Assembly (NCBI RefSeq): GCF_029227915.1
Contig: NC_079885.1
Span: 19,789,001 to 19,853,000, forward strand
From: Hydractinia symbiolongicarpus
Lineage: Eukaryota > Cnidaria > Hydrozoa > Anthoathecata > Hydractiniidae
DNA length: 64,000 bases
Reading direction: 5' to 3'
Positions within the stretch are counted from its first letter, which is position 1, and each line of letters opens with the position of its first letter. The notes beneath the pieces were generated by a model. It did no database searches and was not told the origin of the DNA. It saw nothing but the letters and a program-made list of their open reading frames with translations. The translations under genes and the position numbers were made by a program. Shown in pieces: positions 44,356 through 56,235 of the stretch.

Positions 44356-44429
44356 CTTCCCCGGGTGGGCTTGAACCACTAACCTTTCCGTTAACAGCCG
44401 AACGCGCCAACAAATTGAGACACGAAGGC
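44356..44429 (-). pseudogene. tRNA-Asn-like, class P2
   Basis: P2 with a T-stem change. Confidence 0.7.
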
Positions 44430-44623
44430 ACGAAACATACTGAAGTATCCCTATTTACTAGTTAGCTAATTCAATTTCAATGTTTTTAACACCATATCTG
44501 ACTATGCAGGTAAACGTAGTTTCAAGACTAAAACTACCGTTGCTTTTACAATTATCGTGACATTAGGAATCATAAGCAGTGGTAGCACTATCTGTTTCAT
44601 CTGATCGAAGTATTTGTTCATTG

Positions 44624-44632
44624 CGTCCCCGC

Positions 44633-44680
<48 letters not shown>

Positions 44681-44697
44681 AATTGCGCCACGGAGAC
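44624..44697 (-). tRNA. tRNA-Asn (GUU), C65>G lineage
   Basis: C65>G. Confidence 0.76.
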
Positions 44698-44892
44698 ATG
44701 AAACTTACTGAAGTTTCCCTATTTACAAGTTGGCTCGTTTGCTTTCATTTATTTTTAATAGAACATCTGATGATGCCAGTAAACATGGCTACAAGAGTAA
44801 CACTACCGTTGCTTTTACAGTTAACGTGACATTAGGAATAAGAGGCAGTGATAGCACTCTCTGATTTTTCTGATAGACATACTTGTTCATCG

Positions 44893-44966
44893 CTTCCCCG
44901 GGTGGGCTTGAACCACCAAACTTTCCGTTAACAGCCGAACGCGACAACTAATTGCGCTACGGAGAC
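44893..44966 (-). pseudogene. tRNA-Asn-like, class P5
   Basis: P5. Confidence 0.7.
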
Positions 44967-45160
44967 GCGAAACTTACTGAAGTATCCCTATTCACTAGTA
45001 GGCTAATTCAATTTCAGTGTTCTTAACAGCACATCTGACTATGCAGGTAAACGTAGTTTCAAGACTAAAATTACCGTTGCTGTTACAATTATCGTGACAT
45101 TAGGAATCAGAAGCAGTGGTAGCACTATCTGTTTCATCTGATCGAAGTATTTGTTCATTG

Positions 45161-45217
<57 letters not shown>

Positions 45218-45234
45218 AATTTCGCCACGGAGAC
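45161..45234 (-). tRNA. tRNA-Asn (GUU)
   Basis: C13>A in the D stem. Confidence 0.72.
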
Positions 45235-45429
45235 ATGAAACCTACTGAAGTTTCCCTATTTACAAGTTGACACATTTAATTTCATTTATTTCTAATAGCA
45301 CATCTGATGATGCCAGTAAACATGGCTACAACAGTAACACTACCGTTGCTCTTACAGTTAATGTGACATTAGGAATAAGAGGCAGTGATAGCACTCTCTG
45401 ATTTTTCTGATGGACATACTTGTTCATCG

Positions 45430-45503
45430 CTTCCCCGGGTGGGCTTGAACCACTAACCTTTCCGTTAACAGCCGAACGCGCCAACAAATTGAGACACGAA
45501 GGC
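45430..45503 (-). pseudogene. tRNA-Asn-like, class P2
   Basis: P2. Confidence 0.7.
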
Positions 45504-45697
45504 ACGAAACATACTGAAGTATCCCTATTTACTAGTTAGCTAATTCAATTTCAATGTTTTTAACACCATATCTGACTATGCAGGTAAACGTAGTTTCAAG
45601 ACTAAAACTACCGTTGCTTTTACAATTATCGTGACATTAGGAATCATAAGCAGTGGTAGCACTATCTGTTTCATCTGATCGAAATATTTGTTCATTG

Positions 45698-45706
45698 CGT
45701 CCCCGC

Positions 45707-45754
<48 letters not shown>

Positions 45755-45771
45755 AATTGCGCCACGGAGAC
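45698..45771 (-). tRNA. tRNA-Asn (GUU), C65>G lineage
   Basis: C65>G. Confidence 0.76.
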
Positions 45772-45966
45772 ATGAAACTTACTGAAGTTTCCCTATTTAC
45801 AAGTTGGCTCGTTTGCTTTCATTTATTTTTAATAGAACATCTGATGATGCCAGTAAACATGGCTACAAGAGTAACACTACCGTTGCTTTTACAGTTAACG
45901 TGACATTAGGAATAAGAGGCAGTGATAGCACTCTCTGATTTTTCTGATAGACATACTTGTTCATCG

Positions 45967-46040
45967 CTTCCCCGGGTGGGCTTGAACCACCAAACTTTCC
46001 GTTAACAGCCGAACGCGACAACTAATTGCGCTACGGAGAC
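45967..46040 (-). pseudogene. tRNA-Asn-like, class P5
   Basis: P5. Confidence 0.7.
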
Positions 46041-46234
46041 GCGAAACTTACTGAAGTATCCCTATTCACTAGTAGGCTAATTCAATTTCAGTGTTATTAA
46101 CAGCACATCTGACTATGCAGGTAAACGTAGTTTCAAGACTAAAATTACCGTTGCTGTTACAATTATCGTGACATTAGGAATCAGAAGCAGTGGTAGCACT
46201 ATCTGTTTCATCTGATCGAAGTATTTGTTCATTG

Positions 46235-46256
46235 CGTCCCTGGGTGGGCTTGAACG

Positions 46257-46291
<35 letters not shown>

Positions 46292-46308
46292 AATTGCGCC
46301 ACGGAGAC
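46235..46308 (-). pseudogene. tRNA-Asn, G67>A and G52>C
   Basis: One acceptor and one T-stem pair broken. Confidence 0.62.
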
Positions 46309-46503
46309 ATGAAACTTACTGAAGTTTCCCTATATACCAGTTGGCTCATTTACTTTCATTTATTTTTAATAGCACATCTGATGATGCCAGTAAACAAGGC
46401 TACAAGAGTAACACTACCGTTGCTGTTACAAATAACGTGACATTAGGAATAAGAGGCAGTGATAGCACTTTCTGATTCTTCTGATGGACATATTTGTTCA
46501 TCG

Positions 46504-46577
46504 CTTCCCCGTTTGGGCTTGAACCACCAACCTTTCCGTTAACAGCCGAACGGGCTTACCAATTGCGGCACTGAGAC
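46504..46577 (-). pseudogene. tRNA-Asn-like, class P4 AA
   Basis: P4 AA, 5' GUCUCAG. Confidence 0.7.
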
Positions 46578-46770
46578 ACGAACATACTGAAATATCCCTA
46601 TTTACTAGTTAGCTAATTCAATTTCAATGTTTTTAACACCACATCTGACTATGCAGGTAAACGCAGTTTCAAGACTAAAACTACCGTTGCTTTTACAATT
46701 ATCGTGACATTAGGAATCATAAGCAGTTGTAGCACTATCTGTTTCATTTGATCGAAGTATTTGTTCATTG

Positions 46771-46790
46771 CGTCCCCGGGTGGGCTTGAT

Positions 46791-46827
<37 letters not shown>

Positions 46828-46844
46828 AATTGCGCCACGGAGAC
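46771..46844 (-). tRNA. tRNA-Asn (GUU), U54>A lineage
   Basis: U54>A. Confidence 0.66.
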
Positions 46845-47039
46845 ATGAAACTTACTGAAGTTTCCCTATATACCAGTTGGCTCATTTACTTTCATTTATT
46901 TTTAATAGCACATCTGATGATGCCAGTAAACATGGCTACAAGAGTAACACTACCGTTGCTGTTACAAATAACGTTACATTAGGAATAAGAGGCAGTGATA
47001 GCACTTTCTGATTCTTCTGATGGACATATTTGTTCATCG

Positions 47040-47113
47040 CTTTCCCGTTTGGGCTTGAACCACCAACCTTTCTGTTAACAGCCGAACGCGCTTACCAATT
47101 GCGGCACGGAGAC
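47040..47113 (-). pseudogene. tRNA-Asn-like, class P4 AA
   Basis: P4 AA; position 40 is A, not G. Confidence 0.7.
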
Positions 47114-47306
47114 ACGAACATACTGAAATATCCCTATTTACTAGTTAGCTAATTCATTTTCAATATTTTTAACACCACATCTGACTATGCAGGTAAACGT
47201 AGTTTCAAGACTAAAACTACCGTTGCTTTTACAATTATCGTGACATTAGGAATCATAAGCAGTTGTAGCACTATCTGTTTCATCTGATTAAAGTATTTGT
47301 TCATTG

Positions 47307-47349
<43 letters not shown>

Positions 47350-47380
47350 TGAACGCGCTAACCAATTGCGCCACGGAGAC
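47307..47380 (-). tRNA. tRNA-Asn (GUU)
   Basis: G30>A against C40; its duplicate at 43550 also carries C40>A. Confidence 0.7.
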
Positions 47381-47575
47381 ATGAAACTTACTGAAGTTTC
47401 CCTATTTACAAGTTGGCTCATTTACTTTCATTTATTTTTAATAGCACATCTGATGATGCAAGTAAACATGGCTACAAGAAAAACACTACCGTTGCTCTTA
47501 CAGTTAACGTGCCATTAGGAATAAGAGGCAGTGATAGCACTCTCTGATTCTTCTGATGGACATATTTTTTCATCG

Positions 47576-47577
47576 CC

Positions 47578-47608
<31 letters not shown>

Positions 47609-47649
47609 CGTTAACAGCCGAACGCGCTAACCAATTGCGGCACTGAGAC
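47576..47649 (-). pseudogene. tRNA-Asn-like, class P1
   Basis: P1 with 5' GUCUCAG. Confidence 0.7.
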
Positions 47650-47843
47650 ACGAAACATACTGAAGTATCCCTATTTACTAGTTAGCTAATTCAATTTCAA
47701 TGTTTTTAACACCACATCTGACTATGCAGGTAAACGTAGTTTCAAGACTCAAACTACCGTTGCTTTTACAATTATCGTGACATTGGGAATCATAAGCAGT
47801 GGTAGCACTAACTGTTTCATCTGATCGAAGTATTTGTTCATTG

Positions 47844-47900
<57 letters not shown>

Positions 47901-47917
47901 AACTTCGCCACGGAGAC
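47844..47917 (-). tRNA. tRNA-Asn (GUU)
   Basis: C13>A and A15>G, duplicate of 44087. Confidence 0.7.
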
Positions 47918-48112
47918 ATGAAACTTACTGAAGTTTCCCTATTTACAAGTTGACACATTTAATTTCATTTATTTCTAATAGCACATCTGATGATGCCAGT
48001 AAACATGGCTACAACAGTAACACTACCGTTGCTCTTACAGTTAATGTGACATTAGGAATAAGAGGCAGTGATAGCACTCTCTGATTTTTCTGATGGACAT
48101 ACTTGTTCATCG

Positions 48113-48186
48113 CTTCCCCGGGTGGGCTTGAACCACTAACCTTTCCGTTAACAGCCGAACGCCCCAACAAATTGAGACACGAAGGC
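48113..48186 (-). pseudogene. tRNA-Asn-like, class P2
   Basis: P2. Confidence 0.7.
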
Positions 48187-48380
48187 ACGAAACATACTGA
48201 AGTATCCCTATTTACTAGTTAGCTAATTCAATTTCAATGTTTTTAACACCATATCTGACTATGCAGGTAAACGTAGTTTCAAGACTAAAACTACCGTTGC
48301 TTTTACAATTATCGTGACATTAGGAATCATAAGCAGTGGTAGCACTATCTGTTTCATCTGATCGAAGTATTTGTTCATTG

Positions 48381-48389
48381 CGTCCCCGC

Positions 48390-48437
<48 letters not shown>

Positions 48438-48454
48438 AATTGCGCCACGGAGAC
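48381..48454 (-). tRNA. tRNA-Asn (GUU), C65>G lineage
   Basis: C65>G. Confidence 0.76.
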
Positions 48455-48649
48455 ATGAAACTTACTGAAGTTTCCCTATTTACAAGTTGGCTCGTTTGCT
48501 TTCATTTATTTTTAATATAACATCTGATGATGCCAGTAAACATGGCTACAAGAGTAACACTACCGTTGCTTTTACAGTTAACGTGACATTAGGAATAAGA
48601 GGCAGTGATAGCACTCTCTGATTTTTCTGATAGACATACTTGTTCATCG

Positions 48650-48723
48650 CTTCCCCGGGTGGGCTTGAACCACCAAACTTTCCGTTAACAGCCGAACGCG
48701 ACAACTAATTGCGCTACGGAGAC
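48650..48723 (-). pseudogene. tRNA-Asn-like, class P5
   Basis: P5. Confidence 0.7.
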
Positions 48724-48917
48724 GCGAAACTTACTGAAGTATCCCTATTCACTAGTAGGCTAATTCAATTTCAGTGTTCTTAACAGCACATCTGACTATG
48801 CAGGTAAACGTAGTTTCAAGACTAAAATTACCGTTGCTGTTACAATTATCGTGACATTAGGAATCAGAAGCAGTGGTAGCACTATCTGTTTCATCTGATC
48901 GAAGTATTTGTTCATTG

Positions 48918-48974
<57 letters not shown>

Positions 48975-48991
48975 AATTTCGCCACGGAGAC
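48918..48991 (-). tRNA. tRNA-Asn (GUU)
   Basis: C13>A. Confidence 0.72.
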
Positions 48992-49186
48992 ATGAAACTT
49001 ACTGAAGTTTCCCTATTTACAAGTTGACACATTTAATTTCATTTATTTCTAATAGCACATCTGATGATGCCAGTAAACATGGCTACAACAGTAACACTAC
49101 CGTTGCTCTTACAGTTAATGTGACATTAGGAATAAGAGGCAGTGATAGCACTCTCTGATTTTTCTGATGGACATACTTGTTCATCG

Positions 49187-49260
49187 CTTCCCCGGGTGGG
49201 CTTGAACCACTAACCTTTCCGTTAACAGCCGAACGCGCCAACAAATTGAGACACGAAGGC
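49187..49260 (-). pseudogene. tRNA-Asn-like, class P2
   Basis: P2. Confidence 0.7.
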
Positions 49261-49454
49261 ACGAAACATACTGAAGTATCCCTATTTACTAGTTAGCTAA
49301 TTCAATTTCAATGTTTTTAACACCATATCTGACTATGCAGGTAAACGTAGTTTCAAGACTAAAACTACCGTTGCTTTTACAATTATCGTGACATTAGGAA
49401 TCATAAGCAGTGGTAGCACTATCTGTTTCATCTGATCGAAATATTTGTTCATTG

Positions 49455-49463
49455 CGTCCCCGC

Positions 49464-49511
<48 letters not shown>

Positions 49512-49528
49512 AATTGCGCCACGGAGAC
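49455..49528 (-). tRNA. tRNA-Asn (GUU), C65>G lineage
   Basis: C65>G. Confidence 0.76.
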
Positions 49529-49723
49529 ATGAAACTTACTGAAGTTTCCCTATTTACAAGTTGGCTCGTTTGCTTTCATTTATTTTTAATAGAACATCTG
49601 ATGATGCCAGTAAACATGGCTACAAGAGTAACACTACCGTTGCTTTTACAGTTAACGTGACATTAGGAATAAGAGGCAGTGATAGCACTCTCTGATTTTT
49701 CTGATAGACATACTTGTTCATCG

Positions 49724-49797
49724 CTTCCCCGGGTGGGCTTGAACCACCAAACTTTCCGTTAACAGCCGAACGCGACAACTAATTGCGCTACGGAGAC
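49724..49797 (-). pseudogene. tRNA-Asn-like, class P5
   Basis: P5. Confidence 0.7.
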
Positions 49798-49991
49798 GCG
49801 AAACTTACTGAAGTATCCCTATTCACTAGTAGGCTAATTCAATTTCAGTGTTCTTAACAGCACATCTGACTATGCAGGTAAACGTAGTTTCAAGACTAAA
49901 ATTACCGTTGCTGTTACAATTATCGTGACATTAGGAATCAGAAGCAGTGGTAGCACTATCTGTTTCATCTGATCGAAGTATTTGTTCATTG

Positions 49992-50013
49992 CGTCCCTGG
50001 GTGGGCTTGAACG

Positions 50014-50048
<35 letters not shown>

Positions 50049-50065
50049 AATTGCGCCACGGAGAC
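49992..50065 (-). pseudogene. tRNA-Asn, G67>A and G52>C
   Basis: Duplicate of 46235. Confidence 0.62.
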
Positions 50066-50260
50066 ATGAAACTTACTGAAGTTTCCCTATTTACAAGTTG
50101 GCTCATTTACTTTCATTTATTTTTAATAGAACATCTGATGATGCCAGTAAACATGGCTACAAGAGTAACACTACCGTTGCTTTTACAGTTAACGTGACAT
50201 TAGGAATAAGAGGCAGTGATAGCACTCTCTGATTCTTCTGATGGACATATTTGTTCATCG

Positions 50261-50334
50261 CTTCCCCGGGTGGGCTTGAAACACCAACCTTTCAGTTAAC
50301 AGGCGAACGTGCTAACCAATTGCGGCACGGAGAC
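50261..50334 (-). pseudogene. tRNA-Asn-like, class P3
   Basis: P3 with a T-arm change. Confidence 0.7.
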
Positions 50335-50528
50335 ACGAAACATACTGAAGTATCCCTATTTATTAGTTAGCTAATTCAATTTCAATGTTTTTAACACCAC
50401 ATCTGACTATGCAGGTAAACGTAGTTTCAAGACTAAAACTACCGTTGCTTTTACAATTATCGTGACATTAGGAATCATAAGCAGTGGTAGCACTATCTGT
50501 TTCATCTGATCAAAGAATTTGTTCTTTG

Positions 50529-50585
<57 letters not shown>

Positions 50586-50602
50586 AATTGCGCCACGGAG
50601 TC
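50529..50602 (-). tRNA. tRNA-Asn (GUU), U2>A
   Basis: U2>A opposes A71 in the acceptor stem. Confidence 0.74.
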
Positions 50603-50796
50603 ATGAATTTACTGAAGTTTCCCTATTTACAAGTTGGCTCATTAACTTTCACTTATTTTTAATAGCACATCTGATGATGCCAGTAGACATGGCTACAAGT
50701 GTAACACTACAGTTGCTCTTACAGTTAACGTGACTTTAGGAATAAGAGGCAGTGATAGCACTCTCTGATTCTTCTGATGGACATATTTGTTCATCG

Positions 50797-50870
50797 CTTC
50801 CCCGGGTGGGTTTGAACCACCGACCTTTCCGTTAACAGCCGAACGCGCTAACCAATTGCGGCACGGAGAC
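50797..50870 (-). pseudogene. tRNA-Asn-like, class P1
   Basis: P1 with 5' GUCUCCG. Confidence 0.7.
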
Positions 50871-51064
50871 ACGAAACATACTAAAGTATCCCTATATACT
50901 AGTTACCTAATTCAATTTCAATGTTTTTAACACCACATCTGACTATGCAGGTAAACGTAGTTTCAAGACTAAAACTACCGTTGCTTTTACAATTATCGTG
51001 ACATTAGGAATCATATGCAATGGTAGCACTATCTGTTTCATCTGGTCGAAGTATTTGATCATTG

Positions 51065-51138
51065 CGTCCCCGGGTGGGCTTGAACCAACAACCTTTCGGT
51101 TAGCAGCCGAACGCGCTAACCAATTGCGCCACGGAGAC
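51065..51138 (-). tRNA. tRNA-like, anticodon GCU
   Basis: Asn-type body with anticodon loop CUGCUAA: U35>C changes GUU to GCU, which reads serine AGY codons. G50>U also weakens the T stem. It has no long serine-type variable arm, so this is a mutated Asn copy, not a true tRNA-Ser. Confidence 0.65.
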
Positions 51139-51333
51139 ATGAAACTTACTGAAGTTTCCCTATTTAAAAGTTGGCTTATTTACTTTCATTTATTTTTAAT
51201 AGCACATCTGCTGATGCCAGTAAACATGGCTACAAGAGTAACACTACCGTTGCTCTTACAAATAACGTGACATTAGGAATAAGAGGCAGTGATAGCACTC
51301 TCTGATTCTTCTGATAGACATATTTGTTCATCG

Positions 51334-51406
51334 CTTCCCCGTTTGGGCTTGAACCACCAACCTTTCCGTTAACAGCCGAACGCATTACCAATTGCGGCAC
51401 GGAGAC
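51334..51406 (-). pseudogene. tRNA-Asn-like, class P6 AA
   Basis: P6, 73 nt: P4-like with one D-stem base missing; T-stem AA. Confidence 0.7.
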
Positions 51407-51600
51407 ACGAAACATACTGAAATATCCCTATTTACTAGTTAGCTAATTCAATTTCAATGTTTTTAACACCACATCTGACTATGCAGGTAAACGTAGTTTC
51501 AAGACTAAAACTACTGTTGCTTTTACAATTATCGTGACATTAGGAATCATAAGCAGTTGTAGCACTATCTGTTTCATCTGATCGAAGTATTTGTTCATTG

Positions 51601-51656
<56 letters not shown>

Positions 51657-51674
51657 GAATTGCACCACGGAGAC
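51601..51674 (-). tRNA. tRNA-Asn (GUU), G18>C lineage
   Basis: G18>C and C11>U. Confidence 0.62.
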
Positions 51675-51869
51675 ATGAAACTTACTGAAGTTTCCCTATT
51701 TACAAGTTGCCTCATTTACTTTCATTTATTTTCAATAGCACATCTGATGATGCCAGTAAACATGGCCTCAAGAGTAACACTACCGTTGCTCTTACAAATA
51801 ACGTGACATTAGGAATAAGAGGCAGTGATAGCACTCTCTGATTCTTCTGATGGACATATTTGTTCATCG

Positions 51870-51943
51870 CCTCCCCCGGTGGGCTTGAACCACCAACCTT
51901 TCCGTTAACAGCCGAACGCGCTAACCAATTGCGGCACTAAGAC
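51870..51943 (-). pseudogene. tRNA-Asn-like, class P1
   Basis: P1 with C65>G at the T-stem/acceptor junction. Confidence 0.7.
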
Positions 51944-52137
51944 ACGAAACACACTGAAGTATCCCTATTTACTAGTTAGCTAATTCAATTTCAATGTTTT
52001 TAACACCACATCTGACTATGCAGGTAAACGTAGTTTCAAGACTAAAACTACCGTTGCTTTTACAATTATCGTGACATAGGGAATCATAAGCAGTGGTAGC
52101 ACTAACTGTTTCATCTGATCGAAGTATTTGTTCATTG

Positions 52138-52211
52138 CGTCCCCGGGTGGTTTTGAACCACCAACCTTTCCGTTAACAGCCGAACGCGCTAACCAATTGC
52201 GGCACAGAGAC
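52138..52211 (-). pseudogene. Chimeric tRNA-Asn monomer
   Basis: Intact-type 3' acceptor (GGGGAC, G73) and downstream spacer joined to a diverged 5' body (C10/C25 and G30/G40 mismatches). T loop is UUCAAAA. The acceptor stem here is nearly fully paired. Confidence 0.7.
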
Positions 52212-52406
52212 ACGAAACATACTGAAGTATCCCTTTTTTATTAGTTAGCTAATTCAATTTCAATGTTTTTAACACCACATCTGACTATGCAAGTAAACGT
52301 AGTTTCAAGACTAAAACTACCGTTGCTTTTACAACTATCGTGACATTAGGAATCTTAAGCAGTGGTAGCACTATCTGTTTCATCTGATCAAAGAATTTGT
52401 TCATTG

Positions 52407-52463
<57 letters not shown>

Positions 52464-52480
52464 AATTGCGCCACGGAGAC
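52407..52480 (-). tRNA. tRNA-Asn (GUU), consensus
   Basis: Exact consensus copy. Confidence 0.93.
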
Positions 52481-52675
52481 ATGAAACTTACTGAAGTTTC
52501 CCTATTTAAAAGTTGGCTTATTTACTTTCATTTATTTTTAATAGCACATCTGATGATGCCAGTAAACATGGCTACAAGAGTAACACTATCGTTGCTCTTA
52601 CAAATAACGTGACATTAGGAATAAGAGGCAGTGATAGCACTCTCTGATTCTTCTGATAGACATATTTGTTCATCG

Positions 52676-52748
52676 CTTCCCCGTTTGGGCTTGAACCACC
52701 AACCTTTCCGTTAACAGCCGAACGCATTACCAATTGCGGCACGGAGAC
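52676..52748 (-). pseudogene. tRNA-Asn-like, class P6 AA
   Basis: P6 AA. Confidence 0.7.
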
Positions 52749-52942
52749 ACGAAACATACTGAAATATCCCTATTTACTAGTTAGCTAATTCAATTTCAAT
52801 GTTTTTAACACCACATCTGACTATGCAGGTAAACGTAGTTTCAAGACTAAAACTACTGTTGCTTTTACAATTATCGTGACATTAGGAATCATAAGCAGTT
52901 GTAGCACTATCTGTTTCATCTGATCGAAGTATTTGTTCATTG

Positions 52943-52998
<56 letters not shown>

Positions 52999-53016
52999 GA
53001 ATTGCACCACGGAGAC
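52943..53016 (-). tRNA. tRNA-Asn (GUU), G18>C lineage
   Basis: G18>C, C11>U. Confidence 0.62.
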
Positions 53017-53211
53017 ATGAAACTTACTGAAGTTTCCCTATTTACAAGTTGCCTCATTTACTTTCATTTATTTTCAATAGCACATCTGATGATGCCAGTA
53101 AACATGGCCTCAAGAGTAACACTACCGTTGCTCTTACAAATAACGTGACATTAGGAATAAGAGGCAGTGATAGCACTCTCTGATTCTTCTGATGGACATA
53201 TTTGTTCATCG

Positions 53212-53284
53212 CCTCCCCCGGTGGGCTTGAACCACCAACCTTTCCGTTAACAGCCGAACGCATTACCAATTGCGGCACGGAGAC
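53212..53284 (-). pseudogene. tRNA-Asn-like, class P6
   Basis: P6 5' part with the 3' part of the 51870-type copy: a recombinant. Confidence 0.68.
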
Positions 53285-53478
53285 ACGAAACATACTGAAA
53301 TATCCCTATTTACTAGTTAGCTAATTCAATTTCAATGTTTTTAACACCACATCTGACTATGCAGGTAAACGTAGTTTCAAGACTAAAACTACTGTTGCTT
53401 TTACAATTATCGTGACATTAGGAATCATAAGCAGTTGTAGCACTATCTGTTTCATCTGATCGAAGTATTTGTTCATTG

Positions 53479-53534
<56 letters not shown>

Positions 53535-53552
53535 GAATTGCACCACGGAGAC
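53479..53552 (-). tRNA. tRNA-Asn (GUU), G18>C lineage
   Basis: G18>C, C11>U. Confidence 0.62.
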
Positions 53553-53747
53553 ATGAAACTTACTGAAGTTTCCCTATTTACAAGTTGCCTCATTTACTTT
53601 CATTTATTTTCAATAGCACATCTGATGATGCCAGTAAACATGGCCTCAAGAGTAACACTACCGTTGCTCTTACAAATAACGTGACATTAGGAATAAGAGG
53701 CAGTGATAGCACTCTCTGATTCTTCTGATGGACATATTTGTTCATCG

Positions 53748-53821
53748 CCTCCCCCGGTGGGCTTGAACCACCAACCTTTCCGTTAACAGCCGAACGCGCT
53801 AACCAATTGCGGCACTAAGAC
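53748..53821 (-). pseudogene. tRNA-Asn-like, class P1
   Basis: As 51870. Confidence 0.7.
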
Positions 53822-54015
53822 ACGAAACACACTGAAGTATCCCTATTTACTAGTTAGCTAATTCAATTTCAATGTCTTTAACACCACATCTGACTATGCA
53901 GGTAAACGTAGTTTCAAGACTAAAACTACCGTTGCTTTTACAATTATCGTGACATAGGGAATCATAAGCAGTGGTAGCACTAACTGTTTCATCTGATCGA
54001 AGTATTTGTTCATTG

Positions 54016-54089
54016 CGTCCCCGGGTGGTTTTGAACCACCAACCTTTCCGTTAACAGCCGAACGCGCTAACCAATTGCGGCACGGAGAC
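54016..54089 (-). pseudogene. Chimeric tRNA-Asn monomer
   Basis: As 52138, with 5' GUCUCCG. Confidence 0.7.
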
Positions 54090-54284
54090 ACGAAACATAC
54101 TGAAGTATCCCTTTTTTATTAGTTAGCTAATTCAATTTCAATGTTTTTAACACCACATCTGACTATGCAAGTAAACGTAGTTTCAAGACTAAAACTACCG
54201 TTGCTTTTACAACTATCGTGACATTAGGAATCTTAAGCAGTGGTAGCACTATCTGTTTCATCTGATCAAAGAATTTGTTCATTG

Positions 54285-54341
<57 letters not shown>

Positions 54342-54358
54342 AATTGCGCCACGGAGAC
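54285..54358 (-). tRNA. tRNA-Asn (GUU), consensus
   Basis: Exact consensus copy. Confidence 0.93.
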
Positions 54359-54553
54359 ATGAAACTTACTGAAGTTTCCCTATTTAAAAGTTGGCTTATT
54401 TACTTTCATTTATTTTTAATAGCACATCTGATGATGCCAGTAAACATGGCTACAAGAGTAACACTATCGTTGCTCTTACAAATAACGTGACATTAGGAAT
54501 AAGAGGCAGTGATAGCACTCTCTGATTCTTCTGATAGACATATTTGTTCATCG

Positions 54554-54626
54554 CTTCCCCGTTTGGGCTTGAACCACCAACCTTTCCGTTAACAGCCGAA
54601 CGCATTACCAATTGCGGCACGGAGAC
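54554..54626 (-). pseudogene. tRNA-Asn-like, class P6 AA
   Basis: P6 AA. Confidence 0.7.
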
Positions 54627-54820
54627 ACGAAACATACTGAAATATCCCTATTTACTAGTTAGCTAATTCAATTTCAATGTTTTTAACACCACATCTGACT
54701 ATACAGGTAAACGTAGTTTCAAGACTAAAACTACTGTTGCTTTTACAATTATCGTGACATTAGGAATCATAAGCAGTTGTAGCACTATCTGTTTCATCTG
54801 ATCGAAGTATTTGTTCATTG

Positions 54821-54877
<57 letters not shown>

Positions 54878-54894
54878 AATTGCGCCACGGAGTC
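54821..54894 (-). tRNA. tRNA-Asn (GUU), U2>A
   Basis: U2>A, as 50529. Confidence 0.74.
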
Positions 54895-55088
54895 ATGAAT
54901 TTACTGAAGTTTCCCTATTTACAAGTTGGCTCATTAACTTTCACTTATTTTTAATAGCACATCTGATGATGCCAGTAGACATGGCTACAAGTGTAACACT
55001 ACAGTTGCTCTTACAGTTAACGTGACTTTAGGAATAAGAGGCAGTGATAGCACTCTCTGATTCTTCTGATAGACATATTTGTTCATCG

Positions 55089-55161
55089 CTTCCCCGTTTG
55101 GGCTTGAACCACCAACCTTTCCGTTAACAGCCGAACGCATTACCAATTGCGGCACGGAGAC
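55089..55161 (-). pseudogene. tRNA-Asn-like, class P6 AA
   Basis: P6 AA. Confidence 0.7.
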
Positions 55162-55355
55162 ACGAAACATACTGAAATATCCCTATTTACTAGTTAGCTA
55201 ATTCAATTTCAATGTTTTTAACACCACATCTGACTATGCAGGTAAACGTAGTTTCAAGACTAAAACTACTGTTGCTTTTACAATTATCGTGACATTAGGA
55301 ATCATAAGCAGTTGTAGCACTATCTGTTTCATCTGATCGAAGTATTTGTTCATTG

Positions 55356-55411
<56 letters not shown>

Positions 55412-55429
55412 GAATTGCACCACGGAGAC
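55356..55429 (-). tRNA. tRNA-Asn (GUU), G18>C lineage
   Basis: G18>C, C11>U. Confidence 0.62.
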
Positions 55430-55624
55430 ATGAAACTTACTGAAGTTTCCCTATTTACAAGTTGCCTCATTTACTTTCATTTATTTTCAATAGCACATCT
55501 GATGATGCCAGTAAACATGGCCTCAAGAGTAACACTACCGTTGCTCTTACAAATAACGTGACATTAGGAATAAGAGGCAGTGATAGCACTCTCTGATTCT
55601 TCTGATGGACATATTTGTTCATCG

Positions 55625-55698
55625 CCTCCCCCGGTGGGCTTGAACCACCAACCTTTCCGTTAACAGCCGAACGCGCTAACCAATTGCGGCACTAAGAC
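55625..55698 (-). pseudogene. tRNA-Asn-like, class P1
   Basis: As 51870. Confidence 0.7.
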
Positions 55699-55892
55699 AC
55701 GAAACACACTGAAGTATCCCTATTTACTAGTTAGCTAATTCAATTTCAATGTTTTTAACACCACATCTGACTATGCAGGTAAACGTAGTTTCAAGACTAA
55801 AACTACCGTTGCTTTTACAATTATCGTGACATAGGGAATCATAAGCAGTGGTAGCACTAACTGTTTCATCTGATCGAAGTATTTGTTCATTG

Positions 55893-55966
55893 CGTCCCCG
55901 GGTGGTTTTGAACCACCAACCTTTCCGTTAACAGCCGAACGCGCTAACCAATTGCGGCACGGAGAC
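55893..55966 (-). pseudogene. Chimeric tRNA-Asn monomer
   Basis: As 54016. Confidence 0.7.
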
Positions 55967-56161
55967 ACGAAACATACTGAAGTATCCCTTTTTTATTAGT
56001 TAGCTAATTCAATTTCAATGTTTTTAACACCACATCTGACTATGCAAGTAAACGTAGTTTCAAGACTAAAACTACCGTTGCTTTTACAACTATCGTGACA
56101 TTAGGAATCTTAAGCAGTGGTAGCACTATCTGTTTCATCTGATCAAAGAATTTGTTCATTG

Positions 56162-56218
<57 letters not shown>

Positions 56219-56235
56219 AATTGCGCCACGGAGAC
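56162..56235 (-). tRNA. tRNA-Asn (GUU), consensus
   Basis: Exact consensus copy. Confidence 0.93.

Larger units (their letters stand above)
42747..50070 (-). repeat. 3.757-kb higher-order repeat, two adjacent copies
   Basis: Fourteen successive monomers from 42747 to 46235 recur 3,757 bp later from 46504 to 49992 with the same variants (U54>A, G30>A, C13>A/A15>G, C65>G, C13>A, C65>G, G67>A/G52>C). This is a clean seven-dimer duplication. Confidence 0.85.

Noticed and set aside
51065-51138. Genuine tRNA-Ser(GCU)
   Set aside because: The variable loop is 5 nt and the body is Asn-type; only one anticodon base differs from its neighbours.
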